Below, one piece after another: positions 32,110-40,099 of a stretch of 64,000 bases of DNA. The translations under genes were made by a program, and so were the position numbers. The stretch's first letter is position 1, and every line of letters begins with the position of its first letter. The notes under the pieces are model-generated. The model did no database searches. It was not told the DNA's origin and saw only the letters and a list, made by a program, of their open reading frames with translations. Source of the stretch: Parasalinivibrio latis (lineage in GTDB: Bacteria > Pseudomonadota > Gammaproteobacteria > Enterobacterales > Vibrionaceae); assembly GCF_036825535.1 (NCBI RefSeq), contig NZ_CP098812.1, positions 1,922,001 to 1,986,000 on the forward strand, read 5' to 3'.

Positions 32110-34491
32110 TTAGTCGCGAAGTGCTGCACCAAATTTCTCATTCAGCACTGCAACAACGGCTGATACCGCTTCTGCAGTATCCGCATCTTCCAGGGTTCGC
32201 TCCGGAGATTGAAGCGTCAGAGCGATTGCCAGACTCTTCTTGCCATCCTCAACACCCTTGCCTTGATAAAGGTCAAACAGACGCGCACCAGTAACTAGTT
32301 CGTTACCGGTTTCCAGGCATGCAGCAACGACTTCGCCGGCCGCTGTAGATTCGTCAACAATAACAGCAATATCACGACGGTTCGCTGGGAACTTGGAAAC
32401 TGCTACAGCTTCTGGAATATGACGGTTAGCGATAGCGCTCCACTCGATTTCAAACACAAATGTACGGCCATTCAAACCAAACTTGCGCTCAAGTTCTGGG
32501 TGCACAGCGCCCATGTAGCCAACCACTTTGTCGCCAGACAGGATGGCTGCAGACTGACCAGGGTGCAGAGCCGGATGCTTTTCTGCGCGGAATGTCAGGT
32601 TTGCATCGGTCAGTTCCAGGATCGCTTCCACGTCACCCTTCATATCGAAGAAATCAACCGTGCCGTTTTCCAGGTTCCAGTGGTCTTCACCACGGTTACC
32701 CGCAATGACACCAGCCAGCATCACTTCCTGGCGGATACCGTTTTCAGCACCCTCTTCCGGAATGAAACGCAGACCTGATTCAAACAGGCGCACACGTGGT
32801 TGCTGACGCTTCTGGTTGTAGGCGACTGTGTTCAGCAGGCCAGTCCAGAGGCTTACGCGCATGGCTGACATATCAGCAGAAATCGGGTTTGGCAGCACAA
32901 TTGGTTCGATTTCAGGAGCAACCAGTTTCTGCTGGGCTGATTCTACGAAGCTGTACGTAATCGCTTCGTGATAGCCACGGTCCACCAGCAGATCGCGAAC
33001 GCGCTTCAGCGGCATGTCAGCTTCGCGGTGCTGATTCATATTCAGGTGAGCAACAGGAGCCTGGTTAGGGATGTTGTTGTAGCCGTAGATACGACCAACT
33101 TCTTCAACCAGATCTTGCTCAATGGCGATATCAAAACGCCATGAAGGAGCGTTCGCTACCCAGCCTTCTTCTGTGGTTTCAACACCGCAACCCAAACGGG
33201 TCAGGATTTCAACAACATCATCAGAAGGAACGTGGTGACCAAGCAGGTTATCCAGCTTGCTGCGACGCAGCGTCACAGTGTTATAGGTTGGCAAGTCTGA
33301 TTGGGATTCAGCAGCAACGATAACACCGGCTTCACCACCGCAGATCTCAACCAGCAGTTGTGTTGCACGTTCCATCGCCTTGAACTGTTGCTCAGGGTCT
33401 ACGCCACGCTCAAAACGGTGAGACGAATCAGTATGCAGGCCATAGCTGCGAGCACGGCCACGGATTGCGTCAGGTGCGAAGAATGCAGACTCCAGGAGAA
33501 CATCCTGGGTTTCAGCGTTCACACCTGAATCCTGACCACCAAAGATACCGGCAATGGCCAGCGCTTTGTTGTGGTCAGCGATAACCAGTGTGTCAGTGTT
33601 CAGCTCAGCTTCATTGCCGTCGAGAAGCGTCAGCTTTTCGCCTTGCTCAGCCATACGAACAACAATACCACCTTCGATCTTAGCAAGATCGAATGCGTGC
33701 ATTGGCTGGCCCTGCTCCAGCATTACATAGTTAGTAATGTCTACGATTGGGTCAATTGAGCGCACGCCACAACGGCGCAGTTTTTCCTGCATCCAGATTG
33801 GGCTTTCAGCTTTTACGTTTACGTTACGGACAACACGGCCCAGGTAACGAGGGCAAGCAGCGCCTGCCTTCACTTCAACTGATACTTTGTCATCAATCGA
33901 TGGTGCAACGTTTTCGAAAGAAGGCTCAGTCACTTCGGCGCGGTTAAGTACACCTACTTCGCGCGCCAGACCACGGATGCTAAGGCAGTCTGCACGGTTG
34001 GCTGTCAAATCAACGTCAATAGCAACGTCGTTCAGGCCAAGGTATTCGCGTACATCGGTACCGACAGGCGCGTCCGCAGGCAGTTCGATGATGCCATCAG
34101 CTTCAACATCGATACCCAGCTCCGTAAATGAACACAGCATACCGTGTGAAGGCTGACCGCGCAGTTTGGCTTTCTTGATTTTGAAATCGCCTGGCAGAAC
34201 AGCACCAACAGTTGCGACGCAAACGCGCAGACCCTGGCGGCAGTTTGGAGCACCACATACGATGTCCAACAGTTCTTCTGCACCTACGTTAACTTTAGTT
34301 ACACGCAGTTTGTCGGCATCCGGGTGTTGAGCACACTCAACCACTTCACCGACAACAACACCGTTGAATTGGCCAGCTACCGCTTCAACGTCGTCAACTT
34401 CCAGACCCGCCATGGTAATTTGGTGGGCGAGTTCTTCACTGTTTACTGCTGGTTTTACCCACTCGCGCAGCCATGAATCACTGAATTTCAT
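32110..34491 (-). CDS. pheT: Phenylalanyl-tRNA synthetase beta subunit
   Basis: This is the beta chain of the alpha2-beta2 phenylalanyl-tRNA synthetase. The 793-aa protein has the EMAP/tRNA-binding domain (about 39-148, VVVGEVVECAQHPDADKLRVTKVN), B3/B4 editing domain (RYLGRVVRN...), B5 domain (LRRSKLDNLLGHHVP), the synthetase-like core (LVEEVGRIYGYNNIP, EAITYSFV) and the C-terminal anticodon-binding FDX-ACB domain (VSKFPANRRDIAVIVDE). The length matches E. coli PheT (795 aa). It follows pheS by 19 bp. Confidence 0.97.
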   Translation of the reverse strand: MKFSDSWLREWVKPAVNSEELAHQITMAGLEVDDVEAVAGQFNGVVVGEVVECAQHPDADKLRVTKVNVGAEELLDIVCGAPNCRQGLRVCVATVGAVLPGDFKIKKAKLRGQPSHGMLCSFTELGIDVEADGIIELPADAPVGTDVREYLGLNDVAIDVDLTANRADCLSIRGLAREVGVLNRAEVTEPSFENVAPSIDDKVSVEVKAGAACPRYLGRVVRNVNVKAESPIWMQEKLRRCGVRSIDPIVDITNYVMLEQGQPMHAFDLAKIEGGIVVRMAEQGEKLTLLDGNEAELNTDTLVIADHNKALAIAGIFGGQDSGVNAETQDVLLESAFFAPDAIRGRARSYGLHTDSSHRFERGVDPEQQFKAMERATQLLVEICGGEAGVIVAAESQSDLPTYNTVTLRRSKLDNLLGHHVPSDDVVEILTRLGCGVETTEEGWVANAPSWRFDIAIEQDLVEEVGRIYGYNNIPNQAPVAHLNMNQHREADMPLKRVRDLLVDRGYHEAITYSFVESAQQKLVAPEIEPIVLPNPISADMSAMRVSLWTGLLNTVAYNQKRQQPRVRLFESGLRFIPEEGAENGIRQEVMLAGVIAGNRGEDHWNLENGTVDFFDMKGDVEAILELTDANLTFRAEKHPALHPGQSAAILSGDKVVGYMGAVHPELERKFGLNGRTFVFEIEWSAIANRHIPEAVAVSKFPANRRDIAVIVDESTAAGEVVAACLETGNELVTGARLFDLYQGKGVEDGKKSLAIALTLQSPERTLEDADTAEAVSAVVAVLNEKFGAALRD

Positions 34492-34510
34492 TTGTCTCTC
34501 ACCCCAATAA

Positions 34511-35494
34511 TTACTTGAACTGTTTCAGGAAACGCAGATCGTTTTCGAAGAACGCACGCAGGTCGTTAACACCGTAACGAAGCATGGTCAGGCGCTCAAC
34601 ACCCATACCGAAAGCGAAACCTGAATACTTTTCAGGGTCGATGTTTACTGCACGCAGTACATTCGGGTGAACCATACCGCAGCCCAGAACTTCCAACCAC
34701 TTACCGTTCTTGCCTTTAACGTCAACTTCAGCAGAAGGCTCAGTGAATGGGAAATAAGACGGACGGAAACGCACTTCCAGATCTTCTTCAAAGAAGTTAC
34801 ACAGGAAGTCATGCAGAATGCCTTTCAGCTGGGCGAAGTTTACGTTTTCGTCAACCAGCATACCCTCTACCTGATGGAACATTGGGGTATGGGTCTGATC
34901 GTAGTCATTACGGTAAACACGGCCAGGTGCGATAAAACGCAGCGGTGGCTGACGTTCTTCCATAGTCCGGATTTGTACACCAGAGGTATGGGTGCGCAGC
35001 ATCAGTTGAGGATTGAAGAAGAAGGTGTCGTGATCAGTACGGGCTGGGTGATCCGCCGCAATGTTCAGGGCATCAAAGTTGTGGAAATCATCTTCAATTT
35101 CAGGGCCGGCCTCAACAGTAAAGCCCAATTCTTTAAAGAAGCTTTCAATACGCTCGATAGTGCGTGTCACCGGGTGCAGGCCACCATTTTCAATACGACG
35201 GCCCGGCAGGGTTACGTCAATGGTTTCTGCTGCCAGCTTAGCTTCAAGCTCTGCACGTTCCAGGGCTGTTTTACGCTCAGCCAGAATCTGTTGAACTTTT
35301 TGCTTAGCCTGATTGATTGCTGCACCGGCTTCGCGGCGCTCTTCAGGTGGCAATTTGCCCAGAGATTGAAGTTGAAGAGTCAATTCACCTTTTTTACCCA
35401 GGTACTTAACCCGGACTTCATCAAGCGCCGCAACGGAATCAGCCGCTTCAACGGCTGCATTGGCGCTAACAAGAATTTCTTCTAATTGTTGCAT
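34511..35494 (-). CDS. pheS: Phenylalanyl-tRNA synthetase alpha subunit
   Basis: PheS is the catalytic alpha subunit that activates Phe and charges tRNA-Phe. The 327-aa protein has an N-terminal coiled coil, then class II motif 1-3 blocks: HPVTRTIERIESFFKELGF, HPARTDHDTFF, LRTHTSGVQIRTM, RVYRNDYDQTHTPMFHQVEG and GFAFGMGVERLTMLRYGV. The ATG was chosen with GAGGAA 5 nt upstream. A promoter is visible before it, and no Phe-rich leader peptide comparable to E. coli pheM was found. Confidence 0.97.
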   Translation of the reverse strand: MQQLEEILVSANAAVEAADSVAALDEVRVKYLGKKGELTLQLQSLGKLPPEERREAGAAINQAKQKVQQILAERKTALERAELEAKLAAETIDVTLPGRRIENGGLHPVTRTIERIESFFKELGFTVEAGPEIEDDFHNFDALNIAADHPARTDHDTFFFNPQLMLRTHTSGVQIRTMEERQPPLRFIAPGRVYRNDYDQTHTPMFHQVEGMLVDENVNFAQLKGILHDFLCNFFEEDLEVRFRPSYFPFTEPSAEVDVKGKNGKWLEVLGCGMVHPNVLRAVNIDPEKYSGFAFGMGVERLTMLRYGVNDLRAFFENDLRFLKQFK

Positions 35495-35550
35495 CGGTTC
35501 CTCGTCCACCCTTCTACGGTGGTGTCCATACGGGATAGTGGTAACGTCAC

Positions 35551-35579
35551 ATAGTAAATAAACAGGCGTCCAAATCCAA
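35551..35579 (-). promoter_or_regulatory. Candidate sigma-70 promoter of pheST
   Basis: On the minus strand TTGGAT (35574-35579) and TACTAT (35551-35556) are 17 bp apart, which puts the start of transcription about 50 nt before pheS and after the rplT terminator. Confidence 0.5.
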
Positions 35580-35675
35580 ACGCTAAAAGGGGTTTCTAAA
35601 AAGAAAAGTTGTCAATTGCGTAAATTTGGTTCTGTGAATCCCATAACGGCATAAAATTTGGGAATTTCTGGCACA

Positions 35676-35702
35676 AAAAAAGAGAGCCGAAGCTCTCTTT
35701 TT
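35676..35702 (-). terminator. Terminator after rplT
   Basis: AAAGAGAGC and GCTCTCTTT around a CGAA-type tetraloop, flanked by A- and T-runs, 17 bp after the rplT stop codon. It separates the ribosomal genes from pheST. Confidence 0.85.
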
Positions 35703-35719
35703 CACAAAATCAGACTCAA

Positions 35720-36073
35720 TTACTGAGCAGCTTTTGCTTTCTCTACCAGCACAGCAAAGGTCGCTTTGTCGAATACAGCGATATCTGCCAGGATCTTACG
35801 GTCGATTTCGATAGACGCTTTCTTCAGACCGTTGATGAAACGGCTGTAAGACAGGCCATTCTGACGAGCCGCAGCGTTGATACGTGCGATCCACAGTTGA
35901 CGGAATTGACGCTTCTTCTGACGACGGTCACGATACGCGTACTGACCAGCTTTAGTTACCGCTTGGAACGCAACACGGTAAACACGTGAACGAGCACCGT
36001 AGTAACCTTTTGCAGCTTTAAGAACTTTTTTATGACGTGCGCGAGCTTGCACACCACGTTTTACGCGAGCCAT
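35720..36073 (-). CDS. rplT: 50S ribosomal protein L20
   Basis: L20 is an early 50S assembly protein and, in E. coli, a translational repressor of the rpmI-rplT mRNA. The 117-aa basic protein has the typical long N-terminal helix (MARVKRGVQARARHKKVLK, AKGYYGARSRVYR) and globular end (WIARINAAARQNGLSYSRFI). It lies 26 bp after rpmI. Confidence 0.98.
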   Translation of the reverse strand: MARVKRGVQARARHKKVLKAAKGYYGARSRVYRVAFQAVTKAGQYAYRDRRQKKRQFRQLWIARINAAARQNGLSYSRFINGLKKASIEIDRKILADIAVFDKATFAVLVEKAKAAQ

Positions 36074-36099
36074 TATATCTCTCCTAAACTAATTCGTGA

Positions 36100-36294
36100 T
36101 TACATGAACGGAAGCATGCGTTCAACAGCAGCTACTTCGCACTTAGCGAGCAGACGGTTTGGACGCAGGTGACGCTTGTTCTTAGTAGTACGCTTAGTCA
36201 GGATGTGACGCTTGGTAGCGCGCTTGTATTTGATACCGCCAGCAGTTTTCTTGAAACGCTTAGCTGCACCTTTGTTGCTTTTCATCTTTGGCAT
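36100..36294 (-). CDS. rpmI: 50S ribosomal protein L35
   Basis: This 64-aa basic ribosomal protein has the family pattern MPKMKSNKGAAKRFKKTAGG, RRHILTKRT-like core (KRHILTKRTTKNKRHLR) and C-terminal MLPF. It lies between infC and rplT in the standard order. Confidence 0.98.
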   Translation of the reverse strand: MPKMKSNKGAAKRFKKTAGGIKYKRATKRHILTKRTTKNKRHLRPNRLLAKCEVAAVERMLPFM

Positions 36295-36340
36295 GATGAA
36301 GAACTCCGCATTGTTGAGATTAATATTTAGTAATCAGGCG

Positions 36341-36371
36341 AAAAATGACCGGCTAATTGCCGGCCATTTTT
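36341..36371 (-). terminator. Terminator/attenuator-like hairpin between infC and rpmI
   Basis: AAAAATG-a-CCGGC pairs with GCCGG-c-CATTTTT around a 5-nt loop with a single mismatch, and on the minus strand the 3' arm ends in T5. Since rpmI-rplT usually share the infC transcript, read-through or a second promoter is expected. Confidence 0.55.
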
Positions 36372-36388
36372 ACTTGTATAGGCCGTAA

Positions 36389-36934
36389 TTACTTCTTCTT
36401 AGGGGCAAGGACCATTATCATCTGACGGCCTTCAATGCGCGTCGGGAAGCTTTCTACCAAAGCGATTTCGGCAGTGTCTTCCTTCAGACGATTGAGAACG
36501 TCAACACCGATATCCTGGTGAGCCATTTCGCGGCCACGGAAACGGATGGTGACTTTAACTTTGTTGCCCTCTTCAATGAAGCGAACCAGGTTGCGCAGTT
36601 TTACCTGATAGTCGCCTACATCTGTACCAGGACGGAATTTTACTTCCTTAATCTGGACAATCTTTTGCTTTTTCTTCTGCTCTTTCTGAGCTTTAGCTTT
36701 TTCGAAGAGGAATTTGCCGTAGTCCATAACTCGGCACACTGGCGGCTCGGCGTTAGGGCTGATTTCCACCAGATCCAGACCTGCTTCATCAGCAGTGGCT
36801 AGAGCGGCTTCCAGACTAACGATACCAACCGGTTCACCATCAGCGCCAGTCAGTCGAACTTCGCGGATGCCACGGATTTCACCATTGATACGATGAGCAT
36901 TTTGTTTGCCAGGGGCTTTCTTTGCGCCTTTAAT
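36389..36934 (-). CDS. infC: Translation initiation factor IF-3 (AUU start codon)
   Basis: IF-3 binds the 30S subunit, checks the start codon and prevents subunit joining. The start is taken as ATT: the reading frame runs ATT-AAA-GGC-GCA and gives [M]KGAKKAPGKQNAHRINGEIR, aligning with E. coli IF-3, which also starts with AUU and autoregulates through that rare codon. GGAGGAATAAGGT lies directly upstream, and the thrS stop is 3 bp away. The protein has 181 aa, with the N-domain (VRLTGADGEPVGIVSL, VEISPNAEPPVCRVMDYGKF) and the C-domain ending in APKKK. Using the first ATG would lose about 55 residues. Confidence 0.95.
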   Translation of the reverse strand: MKGAKKAPGKQNAHRINGEIRGIREVRLTGADGEPVGIVSLEAALATADEAGLDLVEISPNAEPPVCRVMDYGKFLFEKAKAQKEQKKKQKIVQIKEVKFRPGTDVGDYQVKLRNLVRFIEEGNKVKVTIRFRGREMAHQDIGVDVLNRLKEDTAEIALVESFPTRIEGRQMIMVLAPKKK

Positions 36935-36937
36935 ACC

Positions 36938-38866
36938 TTATTCCTCCACTAGGTTGAGCTTGCGGGTGCGCACTTCTTCAGTCAGTGCTGCAATGAAGTC
37001 ATCAACCTTGAATTTACCTAAGTCTTGACCTTTACGTGTACGGATGGCGACTTCGCCAGCTTCCACTTCTTGGTCTCCACAAACGAGCATGTATGGTACA
37101 CGCTTCAGTGTATGTTCGCGGATTTTAAAGCCAATCTTCTCATTTCTCAAGTCTGCTTGAGCACGGAAACCAGCTTTTTGTAGCTTACGGGCTACTTCTT
37201 GAACATATTCAGCCTGGTTATCGGTAATATTCATTACCACAGCCTGTTGAGGCGCCAACCAAGTTGGGAAATGTCCAGCGAATTCTTCAATCAGAATTCC
37301 AATGAAGCGTTCGAGTGAGCCAAGGATCGCACGGTGAATCATTACCGGGATATGGCGCTCGTTATCTTCGCCGACGTAAGTTGCACCCAAACGTTCTGGG
37401 AGCGCGAAGTCTAACTGAACTGTACCGCATTGCCAAGCACGATCTAAACAATCGTGCAAAGTGAACTCAATCTTAGGACCATAGAACGCACCTTCGCCTT
37501 CTTGGATCTCATATTCGATATCCATTGAAGAAAGTGCTTCTTCCAGTGCTTTCTCAGCACGATCCCACATTTCATCTGAGCCAACACGCATTTCAGGACG
37601 GGTTGAAAGCTTCACGACAATGCTGTCAAAACCAAAGGTCTTGTAAGTGTCGTATACCATGCGAATGCATGAAGTCACTTCTTCCTGTACCTGTTCTGGG
37701 GTACAGAAGATGTGAGCATCGTCCTGGGTAAAGCCACGTACACGCATCAGACCGTGCAGAGCACCTGATGGTTCATTACGGTGGCAGCTACCGAATTCAG
37801 CCATACGAAGTGGCAGGTCACGGTATGACTTCAGACCTTGGTTGAAGATCTGAACGTGACCAGGGCAGTTCATTGGCTTAATCGCGTATTCGCGGTTTTC
37901 TGAACTGGTAGTGAACATGTAGTCTGCGTACTTGTCCCAGTGACCTGAACGCTCCCACAGAACGCGGTCCATCATCAGAGGACCTTTCACTTCCTGGTAA
38001 TCGTATTCAGTCAGCTTATCGCGAACAAATACTTCCAGTTCACGGAAGACAGTCCAGCCATTGTGGTGCCAGAAAACCATGCCCGGTGCTTCTTGCTGCA
38101 TGTGGAACAGATCAAGTTGCTTGGCCAGTTTACGGTGGTCACGCTTGGCGGCTTCTTCCAGACGGATGAGGTGAGCTTTCAGCGCTTTCTTGTCTGCGAA
38201 AGCAGTACCATAGATACGCTGCAGCATCTTGTTATCGCTGTTACCGCGCCAGTATGCACCGGCAACGTTCAGGATCTTGAAGTGCTGACAGAAGCTCATG
38301 TTCGGCACGTGCGGACCGCGGCACATGTCGATATATTCTTCATGATGGTAAAGGCCAGGACGGTCGTCGCGTGCAACGTTCTCATCCAGGATTTCCATCT
38401 TGTAAGGTTCGCCACGGCTTTCAAACACATCACGTGCTTCCTGCCAGCTAACCTTCTTCTTAACAACTTCGTATTTGGTCTTAGCCAATTCCTGCATGCG
38501 CTTTTCAATCGCATCCAGATCTTCCTGGGTCAGCGAGCGGTCAAGGTCTACATCGTAGTAGAAACCTTTATCAATCGTAGGACCGATGGCCATCTTCACT
38601 TCTGGGAACAACTGTTTGATCGCGTGACCAAGCAGGTGAGCACATGAGTGACGGATAATTTCAAGACCATCTTCATCACGGGCTGTGATGATTTCCAGCG
38701 CTGCGTCTTCTTCAATCAGATCGCAAGCGTCGACACGCTGGCCATTTACTCGACCGGCAATACATGCTTTCGCCAGGCCCGGACCGATGTCCATAGCCAC
38801 ATCCATAGTAGAAACCGGATGGTCGAATACACGTTGACTGCCGTCAGGAAGGGTAATTACAGGCAT
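36938..38866 (-). CDS. thrS: Threonyl-tRNA synthetase
   Basis: ThrRS charges tRNA-Thr and in E. coli represses its own mRNA by binding a tRNA-like leader. The 642-aa protein has the TGS domain (MPVITLPDGSQRVFDHPVST), the editing domain with HSCAHLLGHAIKQLFP and CRGPHVP, the class II core (MNCPGHVQIF, RMAEFGSCHRNEPSGALHGLMRVRGFTQDDAHIF, VMIHRAILGSLERFIGILIE) and the anticodon domain. The length equals that of E. coli ThrS (642). It is the first gene of the thrS-infC-rpmI-rplT block; AAGGA precedes the ATG. Confidence 0.98.
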   Translation of the reverse strand: MPVITLPDGSQRVFDHPVSTMDVAMDIGPGLAKACIAGRVNGQRVDACDLIEEDAALEIITARDEDGLEIIRHSCAHLLGHAIKQLFPEVKMAIGPTIDKGFYYDVDLDRSLTQEDLDAIEKRMQELAKTKYEVVKKKVSWQEARDVFESRGEPYKMEILDENVARDDRPGLYHHEEYIDMCRGPHVPNMSFCQHFKILNVAGAYWRGNSDNKMLQRIYGTAFADKKALKAHLIRLEEAAKRDHRKLAKQLDLFHMQQEAPGMVFWHHNGWTVFRELEVFVRDKLTEYDYQEVKGPLMMDRVLWERSGHWDKYADYMFTTSSENREYAIKPMNCPGHVQIFNQGLKSYRDLPLRMAEFGSCHRNEPSGALHGLMRVRGFTQDDAHIFCTPEQVQEEVTSCIRMVYDTYKTFGFDSIVVKLSTRPEMRVGSDEMWDRAEKALEEALSSMDIEYEIQEGEGAFYGPKIEFTLHDCLDRAWQCGTVQLDFALPERLGATYVGEDNERHIPVMIHRAILGSLERFIGILIEEFAGHFPTWLAPQQAVVMNITDNQAEYVQEVARKLQKAGFRAQADLRNEKIGFKIREHTLKRVPYMLVCGDQEVEAGEVAIRTRKGQDLGKFKVDDFIAALTEEVRTRKLNLVEE

Positions 38867-38962
38867 ATAATTTCCTTACAGTGGTGCCACACACCAAGTA
38901 GCACATGCTTTGGTTTATACGCATAGATTTCAATTAGGGTCGAAAAATACACGCTTCGAATG

Positions 38963-39013
38963 CTTCCGGCTGGTGCACATTTTGGTACAAATCAAAATGC
39001 GTGCACCCGGAAG
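38963..39013 (-). promoter_or_regulatory. Long hairpin at the 5' end of the thrS leader
   Basis: Stacked complementary arms CTTCCGG/CCGGAAG, GTGCAC/GTGCAC and CATTTTG/CAAAATG close on an 8-nt loop, about 20 paired bases in all. It starts next to the likely transcription start and lies 97-147 nt before the thrS ATG. A second small hairpin (TCGAA...TTCGA, 38940-38959) has CGU, the Thr anticodon-like triplet, in its loop. This resembles the E. coli thrS autoregulatory operator; function is inferred. Confidence 0.5.
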
Positions 39014-39020
39014 GTTTCAA

Positions 39021-39048
39021 ATTGTAAACCTGTGATGTGATAACGCAA
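39021..39048 (-). promoter_or_regulatory. Candidate sigma-70 promoter of thrS
   Basis: On the minus strand TTGCGT (39043-39048) and TACAAT (39021-39026) are 16 bp apart; the expected start point falls at the base of the long leader hairpin. Confidence 0.5.
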
Positions 39049-39182
39049 GCGCAATTATTCTCAAACCAATAAGTTTCGGCTATTTGAGTCCCACGCTACA
39101 TTAAGCATCACTGTTGGATGACCCCGTCCTTCTTTTATCAGGTAATACTTGACGCTTGATACTTCCCATCACACACTGCATT

Positions 39183-39192
39183 TGTATAGACA
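39183..39192. promoter_or_regulatory. HutC-type operator upstream of hutC
   Basis: TGTATAGACA lies 22 bp before the hutC start and differs at one base from the TGTATATACA palindrome that occurs twice before hutI. It suggests autoregulation. Confidence 0.5.
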
Positions 39193-39213
39193 TTTACGGT
39201 TTAATGTATCCCC

Positions 39214-39924
39214 ATGCAGAAATTGCCCAGATTCCAGCAGATAAAGACCTATATCGAAGAGAGGATCGCTTCTAAGACTTGGCCTGCAGGCCACAAAGTG
39301 CCCACGGAAGCGGAACTGTGTGAGCAGTTTGGGGTAAGCCGTATGACGGTGAACAAAGCAATCAGGGATTTAACCAACCAGGGTTTGCTTGAAAGAACGC
39401 CTCGCATAGGGACTTTTGTCTGTCACCGCAAGGCGGAATCCCCGTTAATGGATATTCGAAATATCGCAGAGGAAGTAACATCCCGCGGGCAGCAATATCA
39501 TAGTGAAATTGTCATTCTGGAAGCACAGACTGCTTCGGAAGAAGTCGCAGTACGGCTTGGTGTGATGACCCACGCAGAGATTTTTTACAGTGAGATCGTC
39601 CATTACGCAGACAGCCTCCCTATTCAGGTTGAACAGCGGTGGGTGAACCCCAAATATGCGCCTAACTACCTGAGCCAGGATTACTCTCACCTGACACCGA
39701 ATCAGTATCTGTCTGAAAATTGCCCCTTGAGTGCCGTTGAACACACGGTGGAGGCAATCGTTGCTCCGGCGGCTATTGCATCTTTGCTAAAAATGGAGAA
39801 GACCGTGCCTTGCCTGCTTCTTCACAGGCGGACTTGGAGCCAGGATAACCTTATCTCTGCTGCCCTTTTGTACCACCCCGGAAATCGTTACAAACTCAGT
39901 GCGCTCACCAGCACCGAGAGGTAA
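39214..39924 (+). CDS. hutC: Histidine utilisation repressor HutC
   Basis: This is a GntR-family (HutC subfamily) repressor, relieved by urocanate. The 236-aa protein has an N-terminal winged helix (PRFQQIKTYIEERIASKTWPAG, PTEAELCEQFGVSRMTVNKAIRDL) and a C-terminal UTRA effector domain (DIRNIAEEVTSRGQQYHSEIVIL, FYSEIVHYADSLPIQVEQRWVNP, LLLHRRTW). It is transcribed in the same direction as hutIGUH but separated by 175 bp with its own operator. No clear ribosome-binding site precedes the ATG. Confidence 0.95.
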   Translation: MQKLPRFQQIKTYIEERIASKTWPAGHKVPTEAELCEQFGVSRMTVNKAIRDLTNQGLLERTPRIGTFVCHRKAESPLMDIRNIAEEVTSRGQQYHSEIVILEAQTASEEVAVRLGVMTHAEIFYSEIVHYADSLPIQVEQRWVNPKYAPNYLSQDYSHLTPNQYLSENCPLSAVEHTVEAIVAPAAIASLLKMEKTVPCLLLHRRTWSQDNLISAALLYHPGNRYKLSALTSTER

Positions 39925-40058
39925 TCTGCCTTTTCACGAACATCAGGCTGGTTTCGGCCTGTAAAGCTTCATTGACACTGTTTTGCCATCTGTTTATTAA
40001 CCCTCCCAAGACTTCGATCACATACTCATAACATCAAGTATTGATCCTCACCCTATAT

Positions 40059-40080
40059 TGTATATACATTTGTATATACA
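40059..40080. promoter_or_regulatory. Tandem HutC operators before hutI
   Basis: Two perfect palindromes TGTATATACA start 12 bp apart (40059-40068 and 40071-40080). They match the TGTA-N2-TACA core known for HutC-type repressors and lie just before the hutI ribosome-binding site, so HutC bound here would block transcription of the hut operon. Confidence 0.75.
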
Positions 40081-40099
40081 TTCTGAGTATGGAAGTCGG

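Noticed and set aside
34667..35485. 272-codon open frame on the plus strand
   Set aside because: It is antisense to pheS and shows no recognisable protein features.
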